Positions 9,224-17,263 of a stretch of DNA of 64,000 bases are shown here, one piece after another. Position 1 is the stretch's first letter. Each line of letters starts with the position of its first letter. A program made the position numbers and the translations under genes. The DNA is from Gammaproteobacteria bacterium (GTDB lineage: Bacteria; Pseudomonadota; Gammaproteobacteria; SZUA-140): assembly GCA_016716465.1 (NCBI GenBank), contig JADJWH010000001.1, forward strand, positions 682,001-746,000. The letters run 5' to 3'. Below the pieces are notes generated by a model. The model searched no databases, was not told where the DNA came from, and worked only from the letters and a program-made list of their open reading frames with translations.

Positions 9224-9249
9224 GGGGACAGATTTATAAATCTGTCCCC
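9224..9249. repeat. GGGGACAGATTT palindrome, ureEF-ureG gap
   Basis: A perfect 26-bp palindrome with the shared arm GGGGACAGATTT and spacer AT. It lies 11 bp after the ureEF stop. A heptamer-type motif (ACTGAGTCCTTAGTCC) follows at about 9255-9270, before the ureG ribosome site. Confidence 0.85.
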
Positions 9250-9288
9250 ATTTACTGAGTCCTTAGTCCTCTCTTTAACGAGGTAATT

Positions 9289-9903
9289 ATGTCCAAACAA
9301 ACCCTACGTGTCGGCGTCGGCGGTCCGGTCGGTTCGGGCAAGACCGCCCTGGTGGACGCCCTGTGCAAACGCATGCGGGAGCGCTACAACATCGCCGTGG
9401 TGACCAACGACATCTACACCCAGGAGGATGCGCAATTCCTCGTGCGCAGCGCGGCGCTGGCGCCGGAGCGCATCATCGGCGTGGAGACCGGCGGCTGTCC
9501 CCATACGGCGATCCGCGAGGACGCCTCCATCAATCTGGTGGCGGTGGACAAGCTGTGCCAGCGTTTTCCGGATCTCGACCTGGTGCTGGTCGAGAGCGGC
9601 GGCGACAATCTGAGCGCGACCTTCAGCCCCGAGCTGTCCGATCTGACCATTTACGTGATCGATGTCGCCGCCGGCGACAAGATCCCGCGCAAGGGCGGAC
9701 CCGGCATCATGAAATCCGACCTGCTGGTGATCAACAAGATCGATCTCGCCCCGTACGTCGGCGCCTCGCTCGAGGTGATGGAGCGCGACGCGCGCAAGAT
9801 GCGCGGCGCCCGGCCGTTCGTCTTCACCAACATGAAGACGGGGCACGGCCTCGATATTGTCGAGAACTTCATCCGCGAGGCGGGGCTGCTGGATGTCGCG
9901 TGA
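9289..9903 (+). CDS. ureG: urease accessory GTPase UreG
   Basis: A 204-aa SIMIBI-class GTPase that powers nickel transfer to urease within the UreDFG complex. The P-loop GPVGSGKT is at residues 12-19. It also has TNDIYTQEDAQFL, the metal-binding CPH motif in VETGGCPHTAIRED (Cys-Pro-His), ESGGDNLSATFSPEL and the guanine-specificity NKID. The start has ACGAGG upstream. It is the last gene of the cluster; heptamer-like motifs flank it on both sides (about 9255 and 9905). Confidence 0.97.
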   Translation: MSKQTLRVGVGGPVGSGKTALVDALCKRMRERYNIAVVTNDIYTQEDAQFLVRSAALAPERIIGVETGGCPHTAIREDASINLVAVDKLCQRFPDLDLVLVESGGDNLSATFSPELSDLTIYVIDVAAGDKIPRKGGPGIMKSDLLVINKIDLAPYVGASLEVMERDARKMRGARPFVFTNMKTGHGLDIVENFIREAGLLDVA

Positions 9904-9995
9904 ATGCCAGGACCAGGGACTAAGCAACAGTAGATCCCGCTGATTACGGAGGGAGGGTTGGCCTAGATACTGCGTGGAGATAGAGAGTGTTAAGT

Positions 9996-10027
9996 CCCCG
10001 GATTCCGCTGCGCTCCATCCGGGCTAC
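9996..10027. repeat. CCGGATT...ATCCGGG dispersed repeat
   Basis: One copy of a REP-like motif: CCCCGGATTCCGCTGCG followed by CTCCATCCGGGCTAC. Related copies are at 18546-18622 and 46851-46916. Confidence 0.6.
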
Positions 10028-10096
10028 AGTTTAATATTTTAATTAGTCCGGGTCCTGTCTATCCGCTTTCCGCGTCCACGCCCGGCGGTGTAATCT

Positions 10097-12409
10097 ATGC
10101 GGATGCCCGCGGCACCCGTACCGACGCAATATCCCGTCCTCCGCCAACTCAAACGCCCCGCGCTGATCCTGGCGGGGTTGCTGATCATATATGCGCTCGC
10201 GGGATTTATCCTCCTGCCCGCAATCGCGCGCTCGCAGGCCGTGGATATCCTCAAGGAGCGTTACCGTCTCGATCTGGAGATCGGCAAGCTTCGCTTCAAC
10301 CCGTTCACCTTTTCCGCGCGTCTCGAAGGCGTGAGCCTGAGCGATCCGGGCGGCGAGCGGCTGCTGGCGTTCGCGGCCTTTGGCGCGGATTTCGAGCTGC
10401 GCTCGCTGATCGATCGGGCCCTGGTCTTCAAGTCGGTCACCTTGAGCCGGCCCTATGTGCACATTCATCTGCGTGAGGACGGGACGGTGAACCTGGCGCG
10501 GGCCTTCGCGTCACCGCCGGGCGAGACTGCCGATGACGGACCCGCTTCGGCGCCCCCGGCACTGATCATCGGGGACATCGCGCTGAACGGTGGAGACCTG
10601 CACTTCACGGACAATTCTCAGGGCCGTGATTTCGATCAGCACTTCACGCCGCTCGACCTGCACGTACAGCGCTTCTCGACGCGGCCGGAGGATCGCTCCG
10701 ATCTCGTCGGCCTGAACATCAGTATCGGTGAGAGCGGGCGGCTAACGGTCTCGGGCGATCTGTCGGCCATCCCGACCCGTTTCGATATTCAACTCGCTGC
10801 ACGCGGCATCCCGCTGGCCATCTTCCAGCCCTATCTTGAGGATCGCCTGCCGGCACGTATCAGTGACGGGTCGCTCGACTTCGATCTCTCGCTCGCGCAG
10901 GGGGAGCCGGGACAGACCTCGCGACTGAAGCTGAGCGGCAAGGCCGCCATTCGCGGGCTCGCGGTCAAGCTCAAGGAGCGCGACGATGTGGCGCTGGCCT
11001 GGGAAGAGGTGGCGGCGAACGGCATGACGCTGGATCTGAGCCCCGATCGTCTCGCCATCGGCGAGATCGCCATCCGCGGGCTCGATACCTCGTTCAAGAT
11101 CTACGCCGACGGCCGCACGAACGTCAGCGAGATGGCGCGCCAGGCGCGCGGGGAGTCGCCGGAATCCGCGGCGATGGCGCCGGAGGAACCGGCAGCGGCG
11201 GGTACGGATTCGACGACGTCCGGCTTTCCATACGCAATCGACCGCGTCGTCGTCGCCGGTTCGCACCTGATGTTCAGCGACACACAGATCCAGCCGAACG
11301 TGCGGATACGCATCGAGGATCTTGCCGGCGAGATACGCGGCATCGCCTCCGCTCCCGAAGCGCAAACGACCATCGCGCTCACCGGCCGCGTCGGCGAATA
11401 TGGGAAGGCGAAGATCGACGGCGCGGCGCGACTCGCGGCGCCCAGGCAGGACCTGAAGGCCAGGGTCACGTTTGATAACGTCGAGCTGACCTCGTTCTCG
11501 CCCTACGCGGGCAAGTTCGCCGGTTACACCATCGACAAGGGCAAGCTGTTCCTCGATCTGGACTACACCCTGGCCGGCAGCCGCATCCGGGGCGAGAATC
11601 ACGCCGTGTTCGATCAGTTCGAACTCGGCGACAGGGTCGACAGCGCGGATGCCCTCAAGCTGCCCATCAAGTTCGCGCTGTCGCTGCTGCGCGACCGCGA
11701 AGGCCGCATCGACATCGATCTGCCGGTGGAAGGCGATGTCGACGCGCCCGGTTTCAGGCTGGGTCCGCTGGTCGTCAAGGCGCTGGTCAATCTGGTCACG
11801 CGTATCGTCACCGCGCCTTTCGATTTCATCGCCGGCATGTTCGTTGGCGGGCCGGAGATGGAATACGCCGTATTCGCGCCGGGCGACGGCGCGCTGCCCG
11901 GCGCGGAGCGCGAAAAGATCCTGCCCCTGTCGCGCGCGCTTGCCGAACGGCCGCGCCTCGTGGTCGAGGTCCAGGGCTGGGCGGATCCCGGCGCCGATGC
12001 CGTCGCCCTGCGGCAGGGCAAGTTCGATGCCTTGCTGGCCGCCGCAGGCCCGCCCACGGACGCCGCGCTGGTCACCGCGTACGACGGTTTTTTCGGCGCC
12101 GGCGCCGTGGCCGCGTTGCGCACCGAACTTGCGGCCGGAGCCCGGTCCGATCCGGCGGCGGAGCCTGCCGGAGAGATGCCCGCCGATCCCGAGGCAGCGT
12201 TCCGGGCCGAGTTGAGCAATCGTCTGCTCGCCGCCCAGCCGGTGACCGACGAGGAACTGGCGGCGCTCGCCTATGCCCGCGGCGAACAGGTGATGGGCCT
12301 GCTCGTACAGGACGGCGGCGTGGAGGCGGAGCGCGTCTTCGTGCGCCGGGGCGAGATTGCCCGCGACGGCGAGGGCACGAGGGCGAAACTGATCCTCGAT
12401 GCGCGCTAG
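10097..12409 (+). CDS. DUF748 / AsmA-like envelope protein
   Basis: A 770-aa protein with an N-terminal membrane anchor (about residues 22-46, LILAGLLIIYALAGFILLPA) followed by KERYRLDLEIGKLRFNPFTF, the typical opening of DUF748 proteins. The long periplasmic part has repeated AsmA-like segments (FDIQLAARGIPLAIFQPYL, YTIDKGKLFLDLDYTLAGS, PIKFALSLLRDREGRIDIDL). The C-terminal 170 residues resemble the tail seen in large DUF748 proteins. AsmA-like proteins are thought to act as phospholipid bridges between membranes; that role is by analogy only. Start choice 10097 or 10103 is open. It converges with the M16 gene across a palindrome. Confidence 0.8.
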   Translation: MRMPAAPVPTQYPVLRQLKRPALILAGLLIIYALAGFILLPAIARSQAVDILKERYRLDLEIGKLRFNPFTFSARLEGVSLSDPGGERLLAFAAFGADFELRSLIDRALVFKSVTLSRPYVHIHLREDGTVNLARAFASPPGETADDGPASAPPALIIGDIALNGGDLHFTDNSQGRDFDQHFTPLDLHVQRFSTRPEDRSDLVGLNISIGESGRLTVSGDLSAIPTRFDIQLAARGIPLAIFQPYLEDRLPARISDGSLDFDLSLAQGEPGQTSRLKLSGKAAIRGLAVKLKERDDVALAWEEVAANGMTLDLSPDRLAIGEIAIRGLDTSFKIYADGRTNVSEMARQARGESPESAAMAPEEPAAAGTDSTTSGFPYAIDRVVVAGSHLMFSDTQIQPNVRIRIEDLAGEIRGIASAPEAQTTIALTGRVGEYGKAKIDGAARLAAPRQDLKARVTFDNVELTSFSPYAGKFAGYTIDKGKLFLDLDYTLAGSRIRGENHAVFDQFELGDRVDSADALKLPIKFALSLLRDREGRIDIDLPVEGDVDAPGFRLGPLVVKALVNLVTRIVTAPFDFIAGMFVGGPEMEYAVFAPGDGALPGAEREKILPLSRALAERPRLVVEVQGWADPGADAVALRQGKFDALLAAAGPPTDAALVTAYDGFFGAGAVAALRTELAAGARSDPAAEPAGEMPADPEAAFRAELSNRLLAAQPVTDEELAALAYARGEQVMGLLVQDGGVEAERVFVRRGEIARDGEGTRAKLILDAR

Positions 12410-12423
12410 GCGCATGACCATTG

Positions 12424-12448
12424 GGGGACAGATTTGAAATCTGTCCCC
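12424..12448. repeat. GGGGACAGATTT palindrome between convergent genes
   Basis: A 25-bp perfect inverted repeat with a single central G, between the convergent DUF748 and M16 genes. No T-run follows on either strand, so a terminator role is possible but not shown. Confidence 0.85.
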
Positions 12449-12463
12449 GTACACTACATCTCC

Positions 12464-13675
12464 CTACACCGCGCGCCGCGCGGCTTGCGAGCCCCAGATG
12501 AAAGACGCGTGCCGCCGCCACGCATCGGCGAGCGCGTGGCGGATATCGTCCGGTCCCAGGGCGGCGAGCCGGGCCAGGCGTTCGTTGAGGGCTGTGACAC
12601 GGTCCAGGTAGGCGATCTCGTGCGCGATGCGTTCCATTACGCACTCGGGGTCGTCTTCCTCCAGCGTCCAGCGCGCCTGCAGTTGAGCGAGATGGCGAAC
12701 CAGCTCCTCGCGCCCCGGTCCATGCTGGATCAGCGCTTCCATGACGGATTCGACCGCCGTGGCGCAGCGTCCTTCCATGCCGGGTTCGCAGCGCACGCGG
12801 ATCCACCAGAGACCGCAATCGCTATAGAGCTCCAGACGGGACTCGACTGCATATGCGAGCCCGAGCCGTTCGCGCAACTCGTATTGCAGACGTGCGGAGA
12901 GCGGCGCCCCGGCGGCGATCTGTTCCGCGAGCAGCAATGCCGGATAGGCCGGTTCGCCCAAGGTCGGTACCGGCATCAGCCAGAGCAGGTCGGAACCGTC
13001 GCCGCCCGCGGGTCCGTGCAGGGAGCAGGGCGTGAATTCCGCTGGCGGCGCATCGCGCTGATCCCCGGCGGGCAGTTGCTCCAGCGCACGACAGGCCTCC
13101 ACCAGTTCGTCATGACGGACATCGCCCGCCGCCACGACCCAGATCGCGGGACCGCGCAGACGGGACGCGCAATATTCCTGCACTGCCGCGGCATTGGCCC
13201 GGGGTCTGTTCCCGCTCCCCAGGATCGGCCGGGCGAGCGGGTGTCCATCCCAGACGCGCCGGAGCGCGAAGGCCTCCTGCTCGTCCCACAGGGACTGCGA
13301 GGCCATCCGGCGCTCATGCCATACCGCGGGCAGTTCGGCGGCAAGTTCCTTCGCCCCGAGGCGCGGTTCGAGCAGCAGGGCGGCGAACAGGCCTGCCAGC
13401 GCGCCCACGCGATCACCGGTCACCAGGCCGTGAAAGGCGGTAAGTTCACGCATGGTGCGGGCATTGACATGACCGCCCAGCACCGCGAATTGGTCGGTGT
13501 AACGACCGCCGCCGTGGAACAGCAGATGCTCGAGCAGGTGCGCGTAGCCATCCTGGCCGGGGGTTTCGTGGCGTGAACCGTTGCGCAACCAGAGCCCGAG
13601 TGACGCGCTGCGCCGGCCGGGCAGCGGGCGGCTCAGGACGCGGACACCATTCGCGAGTGTGGTACAGGCCGTCAT
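12464..13675 (-). CDS. M16-family zinc peptidase, coupled to the guanidine importer
   Basis: A 403-aa insulinase/processing-peptidase-like (M16) protein. The inverted zinc motif HLLEH is at residues 46-50, with the third ligand Glu likely in VWHERRM at about residue 125. The first domain opens in the usual way (LANGVRVLSRPLPG...ASLGLWLRNGSRHE). The C-terminal half has ELRERLGLAYAVES, the Arg/Tyr-type motif of the second M16 domain. No signal peptide is visible. Its start overlaps the stop of the ABC ATPase gene (ATGA, 13672-13675), so it is translated as the last gene of the importer operon. It resembles PqqF-type single-chain M16 proteins, but no pqq genes are near. Substrate unknown. Confidence 0.85.
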   Translation of the reverse strand: MTACTTLANGVRVLSRPLPGRRSASLGLWLRNGSRHETPGQDGYAHLLEHLLFHGGGRYTDQFAVLGGHVNARTMRELTAFHGLVTGDRVGALAGLFAALLLEPRLGAKELAAELPAVWHERRMASQSLWDEQEAFALRRVWDGHPLARPILGSGNRPRANAAAVQEYCASRLRGPAIWVVAAGDVRHDELVEACRALEQLPAGDQRDAPPAEFTPCSLHGPAGGDGSDLLWLMPVPTLGEPAYPALLLAEQIAAGAPLSARLQYELRERLGLAYAVESRLELYSDCGLWWIRVRCEPGMEGRCATAVESVMEALIQHGPGREELVRHLAQLQARWTLEEDDPECVMERIAHEIAYLDRVTALNERLARLAALGPDDIRHALADAWRRHASFIWGSQAARRAV

Positions 13676-14484
13676 GCCGGTTCCGCCGTGGGCTTCGGAG
13701 AGACGCCGGTGTAATAATCCTCCCGCGCCCGCAGCAGGCGCAGCGCGTCGTCCCTCTCGACGTCGCGGCGCGTGAGCGGGATATCAAAGGTGATCGTGGC
13801 GCCGAAGCGTTCCGGCGCCTGCGCATCGCGCCGTACCTTGTCGAATACCAGCAGGCGCGTGCCGAGGGCGAAGGCTTCCTTCAGGTCATGGGTGATCATG
13901 AATACCGTCATGTCGGTCGCGCGCCACAGGCCGAGCAGCAGGCGGTGCATATCGGCCCGGATCCCCGGGTCGAGGGCGCCGAACGGTTCGTCCAGCAGCA
14001 GGATCTTCGGACGCTTGATCAGGGCCTGCGCGATGGCGAGACGTTGCTGCATGCCTCCGGACAGCGCGCTTGGATACTTGGCGGCCGCCCCCTCCAGCCC
14101 CACCGACTGCAGGGTCTCGTCGACACGGGTGAGCGCCTCGCGCCGCGCCGCGCCGAACAGCCGGCCGCTCAGGGGAGAGGCGCCGAGCTCGAGGCCGAGC
14201 AGGACGTTGTCGCGCACCGTCAGGTGCGGAAAGACCGAATAGCGCTGGAACACGATGCCGCGTTCCGGTCCCGGCTCGGCGCGCAGCGGCGCGCCGTCGA
14301 GCTCGATTGCGCCGCGGCTCGGGGATTCCTGGCCGAGCAGCATGCGCAGGAAGGTGGTCTTGCCGCACCCCGAGGCGCCGACGATGGTGCAGAATTCGTG
14401 TTCCTGCACGGTCAGATTGATGCGCTCGAGGACGACCTGCGCCTCGTACTGCTTCCAGACATTGCGGATGACGAGCCGGCTCAT
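13672..14484 (-). CDS. ABC transporter ATP-binding protein, NitT/TauT type (guanidine importer)
   Basis: A 270-aa ATPase starting MSRLVIRNVWKQYEAQVVLE; the ATG at 14484 overlaps the permease stop by 4 bp. It has Walker A GASGCGKTT, Q-loop FQRYSVFPH, signature LSGGMQQR, Walker B ILLLDEP and the H-loop THD. This set is characteristic of the nitrate/taurine/sulfonate importer family. The C-terminal 40 residues (RRDVERDDALRLLRAREDYY) are an extension beyond the nucleotide-binding domain. Because the operon is preceded by a guanidine-I riboswitch, the substrate is predicted to be guanidine. Confidence 0.92.
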   Translation of the reverse strand: MSRLVIRNVWKQYEAQVVLERINLTVQEHEFCTIVGASGCGKTTFLRMLLGQESPSRGAIELDGAPLRAEPGPERGIVFQRYSVFPHLTVRDNVLLGLELGASPLSGRLFGAARREALTRVDETLQSVGLEGAAAKYPSALSGGMQQRLAIAQALIKRPKILLLDEPFGALDPGIRADMHRLLLGLWRATDMTVFMITHDLKEAFALGTRLLVFDKVRRDAQAPERFGATITFDIPLTRRDVERDDALRLLRAREDYYTGVSPKPTAEPA

Positions 14485-15305
14485 GCGCGCGGCATCTCCG
14501 CGTGATACCAGGGGAACAGTCGCCGCGACAGCCGGCGCAGGAGCAGGTCGAAGGCATAGGCCAGCAGGGTGATCCAGGCGACGTAGGGCAGGATGAGGTC
14601 CATGGCCAGATAGCGCCGCACCAGAAAGATGCGATAGCCGAGTCCGTCGGTCGCCGCGATCGCCTCGGCCGCGATCAGGAACAGCCACGCCGCGCCCAGC
14701 GAGAGCCGGACCGCGTCGAGCAGGCGCGGCAGGATCTGCGGCAGCACCACGCGCAGGATGACCAGCCAGGTCGAGGCGCCCAGGGTCTGGGCCTTGATCA
14801 GCTGTTCCGGCGGGATCTCACCCGTGCGCAGCGCGAGGTCACGGATCAGGAAGGGCGTGATGCCGATGACGATCAGCACGATCTTCGAAACCTCGCCCAG
14901 CCCGAACACGATGAACAGGATGGGCAGGATCGCGAGCGGCGGAATCAGCGAGAGCACCGCCACCAGCGGAGCGAAGGCCGCGCGCAGGCGCGGGATGACG
15001 CCGATCAGCACGCCCGCCGCCAGCCCCAGCAGGGCGCTGATCAGGATGCCCGAGCCCAGACGCAGCAGACTGCTCGCGGTGTCCTTCCACAGCAGGATAT
15101 CGCCGCTGCGCGCGTCCGGCTCGAAGGCGACCTGCTGGATGGCCGCGCCGAAGGCGGCGAAGGAGGGCAGCAGCTTGTCATTCGGATTCGACGCGAGACG
15201 CAGGTCCGAGCCGACGATGTAGGCCGCCACGATCAGCAGGAAGGGCAGCGCGCCCAGGGCGAGCGCGCCGGACCTTCCGGGATGCTGATTGAGCAGGCGG
15301 GGCAT
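14481..15305 (-). CDS. ABC transporter permease, NitT/TauT type (guanidine importer)
   Basis: A 274-aa inner-membrane permease with about six hydrophobic segments. The coupling loop EQLIKAQTLGASTWLVILRV is the EAA motif of binding-protein-dependent transporters. The N-terminus has a first membrane segment LGALPFLLIVAAYIVG. It lies 3 bp after the substrate-binding protein gene and overlaps the ATPase gene by 4 bp, so it is part of one operon. It forms the membrane pore of the predicted guanidine importer. Confidence 0.92.
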   Translation of the reverse strand: MPRLLNQHPGRSGALALGALPFLLIVAAYIVGSDLRLASNPNDKLLPSFAAFGAAIQQVAFEPDARSGDILLWKDTASSLLRLGSGILISALLGLAAGVLIGVIPRLRAAFAPLVAVLSLIPPLAILPILFIVFGLGEVSKIVLIVIGITPFLIRDLALRTGEIPPEQLIKAQTLGASTWLVILRVVLPQILPRLLDAVRLSLGAAWLFLIAAEAIAATDGLGYRIFLVRRYLAMDLILPYVAWITLLAYAFDLLLRRLSRRLFPWYHAEMPRA

Positions 15306-15308
15306 GGA

Positions 15309-16388
15309 CTAGAGATTGCCGTCCGCCGCCATCTTCATGTAGGCCGAGGTGAAGCGCAGCTTGACGTTGCCCTTGTCGCCGAGCAACTTGTCACCGGGGA
15401 AGCTGATCCCGACCGCATCGACGCTGCGCGCACCCTCGCCGAGGATCCCGTGGTCGAAGGAAAATGTGCGCACATGGTCCATGGTCTGGATCAGATCCGC
15501 ACTGTCGGTGAACTTCACCGCGTCGGCGGCGGCATAGAACATCTTGGTGGTCTTGAGCTGGCTGTCATAGCCGGCGAGATCGGTGCCGGAGGCCTGGCCC
15601 ATGTGGGTCCGCGCCGCGGCGCCCGCCGCATCCTTGGCGGACATCAACGCCATCGTCTCGTACCAGGCGCCGGTGAGCGCCTTGCCGAGGGCCGGATTGG
15701 CGCTGAGCGTCGCGCTGTTCACCACCATCATATCGATGATCTCGCCGGGGATCTGGCTGGAATCGAAGACGGGTTTGGCGCCCGGCATGGCCGTGACTTC
15801 GCTCAGCTGCGGGTTCCAGGTGACCAGGGCGGTGACATCCGGCGAGGAAAAGGCGGCAACGATATCGGCGTCGGAGGTATTGACTACGGTGATGTCCTTC
15901 TCCTTCAGACTGACCGTATCGAGCGCGCGCGCGAGCAGATAATGCGAGACCGAGAGCTCGACCAGATTGACCTTCCTGCCCTTGATGTCCTTCAGTGCGG
16001 CGGCGTTCTTCAGGATGATGCCGTCGTTGCCGTTGGAGAAGTCGCCGACGATCAGGGCGGTGGAATCGACGCCGCCGGCGGCCGGGATGGTCAGGGCGTC
16101 CATGTTGGTCATCACGCAGCCGTCGAAGGCGCCGGCGGTGTACTGATTGATGGATTCAATGTAGTCGTTGATCTGCACCACCTCGATATCGATGCCGTAC
16201 TTGTCGGCCCATTTCTTCACGATGCCCTGGCTGGCGGCGTATTCCCACGGCATCCACCCGACGTAGATGCTCCATGCGACGCGGAACTTGGTCTTCTCGG
16301 CGGCGAGCGCGCCGGGGGCGGCGCCGAACATCAGGAGGGCGAAGGCGAGCAGCAATGCGGATACGGCGGAAACTCTGGACGTTTTCAT
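15309..16388 (-). CDS. periplasmic substrate-binding protein of the predicted guanidine importer
   Basis: A 359-aa protein with a signal peptide (MKTSRVSAVSALLLAFALL, cleavage near ALA-AEK at about residue 29). The mature N-terminus FRVAWSIYVGWMPWEYA, then KYGIDIEVVQINDYIESINQ and TNMDALTIPAAGGVD, matches the NMT1/TauA-like family annotated near 'urea carboxylase' genes, many of which are now understood to be guanidine carboxylases. The mRNA leader carries a guanidine-I riboswitch, which points to guanidine as ligand. It is the first gene of the SBP-permease-ATPase-M16 operon, divergent from gdmH. Confidence 0.93.
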   Translation of the reverse strand: MKTSRVSAVSALLLAFALLMFGAAPGALAAEKTKFRVAWSIYVGWMPWEYAASQGIVKKWADKYGIDIEVVQINDYIESINQYTAGAFDGCVMTNMDALTIPAAGGVDSTALIVGDFSNGNDGIILKNAAALKDIKGRKVNLVELSVSHYLLARALDTVSLKEKDITVVNTSDADIVAAFSSPDVTALVTWNPQLSEVTAMPGAKPVFDSSQIPGEIIDMMVVNSATLSANPALGKALTGAWYETMALMSAKDAAGAAARTHMGQASGTDLAGYDSQLKTTKMFYAAADAVKFTDSADLIQTMDHVRTFSFDHGILGEGARSVDAVGISFPGDKLLGDKGNVKLRFTSAYMKMAADGNL

Positions 16389-16550
16389 ATTTTCCCCTTG
16401 AGCTGTCAGTTCTGTTGCGTCAGACCGAGTGCCGGGGAGGTATGCGCCGAGACGGACCGGAGAAGCCGGCAGGCACCGTCAGGACATCACACATCCGCGG
16501 CCTGTGCCTCCCGGGCTTTTATCCCGCCGTGTATCCGAGCTCTCCGAACC

Positions 16551-16580
16551 GGGGACAGATTTATTTATCCGATCTGTCCG
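16551..16580. repeat. degraded GGGGACAGATTT palindrome within riboswitch
   Basis: The left arm GGGGACAGATTT is intact; the right arm has decayed to GATCTGTCCG. It lies between the second and third conserved blocks of the minus-strand guanidine-I aptamer. Confidence 0.6.
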
Positions 16581-16630
16581 CGTGTCGTGCCGCCCGGACT
16601 GCATCCCTTGGACCAGCCATCCCTGGGAAC

Positions 16631-16655
16631 GGGGACAGATTTAAAATCTGTCCCC
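16631..16655. repeat. GGGGACAGATTT palindrome within riboswitch
   Basis: A 25-bp intact palindrome between the first (CTAGGGTTCCG) and second (CTGGTCC) conserved blocks of the minus-strand guanidine-I aptamer. Confidence 0.85.
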
Positions 16656-16696
16656 GGTACAAGAGACCGGAACCCTAGATGCTCTGAACAGGGTTT

Positions 16697-16712
16697 AGCA
16701 ATTAGCATGCCG
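16697..16712 (-). promoter_or_regulatory. sigma-54-type promoter for the importer operon
   Basis: On the minus strand the sequence is CGGCAT-GCTAA-TTGCT, which fits the -24/-12 consensus TGGCAC-N5-TTGCW with GG-N10-GC spacing. A start about 12 nt downstream, near 16686, falls just before the riboswitch's first conserved block. Confidence 0.65.
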
Positions 16713-17013
16713 CGCCCATGGGCAAGGCCTGTGGCGCGAGCTAACAGATTGACTGTTCTTGCATTCGCCTGTGCGATCTTCACCGTGGCTCGCGCATGAC
16801 TGAGCCCGCGCGACAGTCCGTCGCGAATAATTGCCCCATCATGGTGAGGCGACACTTCGAAATGCGCGGAAATGGTGCCTGATAAGCGAGTCAGGGCCGG
16901 GCGCACGGCGCGTGTTCCGCGGGAATCCGTGCCGGCATTCCATCATCGAACTGTTGGCTATTCCATCACTTAGCCGATGGCACGCATTGTCCCGGTTCAT
17001 GCCTGGTGCAGGA

Positions 17014-17029
17014 TGGTACGCCGCTTGCA
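17014..17029 (+). promoter_or_regulatory. sigma-54-type promoter for gdmH
   Basis: TGGTAC-GCCGC-TTGCA, with exact GG-N10-GC spacing (GG at 17015-17016, GC at 17027-17028). Predicted start is near 17040, about 40 nt before the first riboswitch block. Confidence 0.7.
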
Positions 17030-17079
17030 ATCTCACAGGGCAAGCGGCCATGGCCGCGATAATCAGCCTATCAGGATGA

Positions 17080-17210
17080 CTAGGGTTCCGGTTCCGCGTG
17101 GTACGCGGGGACAGATGTAAATCCGTCCCCGATGGCGATGCGGGGCGACTGGTCCGAGAGTCATCGGCCTCCGGCGCGGAGGTTACACGGCGGGATAAAA
17201 GCCCGGGAGA
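17080..17210 (+). promoter_or_regulatory. guanidine-I (ykkC) riboswitch upstream of gdmH
   Basis: The conserved ykkC blocks are all present and ordered: CTAGGGTTCCG (17080-17090), CTGGTCCGAGAG (17149-17160) and ACACGGCGGGATAAAAGC followed by CCGGGAGA (17185-17210). GACT and AGTC close a hairpin around the middle block. The region between the first two blocks is lengthened by a palindrome at 17107-17130. A terminator-like hairpin begins inside the last block, fitting a transcriptional ON switch in which ligand-bound aptamer prevents termination. The 26 bases at 17184-17209 are an inverted copy of 16508-16533, the same element of the divergent riboswitch. Confidence 0.93.
17107..17130. repeat. 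GGGGACAGAT-type palindrome within gdmH riboswitch
   Basis: A 24-bp palindrome, slightly diverged (ACAGATGTAAATCCGT core), inside the variable arm of the plus-strand guanidine-I aptamer. Confidence 0.75.
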
Positions 17211-17230
17211 GCAGGCCTCTCTCGACTTTT
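17205..17230 (+). terminator. regulatory terminator hairpin in the gdmH leader
   Basis: GGGAGAG can pair with CTCTCTC (7 bp, one G-U) around a 5-nt loop, followed by GACTTTT. The left strand overlaps the last conserved block of the riboswitch, so aptamer and terminator should be mutually exclusive. Confidence 0.6.
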
Positions 17231-17263
17231 GTTCAACGGTAACCGTTCAGACCAGGAGGACAC

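Larger units (their letters stand above)
16507..16678 (-). promoter_or_regulatory. guanidine-I (ykkC) riboswitch upstream of the importer operon
   Basis: Read on the minus strand, the conserved blocks of the ykkC class occur in order: CTAGGGTTCCG (16678-16668), CTGGTCCAAGGG (16616-16605), then ACACGGCGGGATAAAAGC followed by CCGGGAG (about 16532-16508). The aptamer ends about 120 nt before the importer start at 16388. Its variable regions are enlarged by two GGGGACAGATTT palindromes, one intact (16631-16655) and one degraded (about 16551-16580). By analogy, guanidine binding should raise importer expression. Downstream, AGGCAC of the aptamer edge can pair with GTGCCT at about 16471-16476, a possible expression platform. 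Confidence 0.9.

Noticed and set aside
9224..9249. Rho-independent terminator
   Set aside because: The palindrome is perfect but lacks a T-run on both strands and lies inside the ure operon before ureG.
12464..16388. Nitrate/taurine/sulfonate importer as function of the ABC operon
   Set aside because: Family-level similarity alone would allow it, but the guanidine-I aptamer in the leader makes guanidine the better substrate.
14502..16799. 765-codon open frame on the plus strand opposite the ABC operon
   Set aside because: It is antisense to three clear ABC genes, is very rich in Arg/Gln/Asp as shadows of GC-rich genes are, and shows no family motif.
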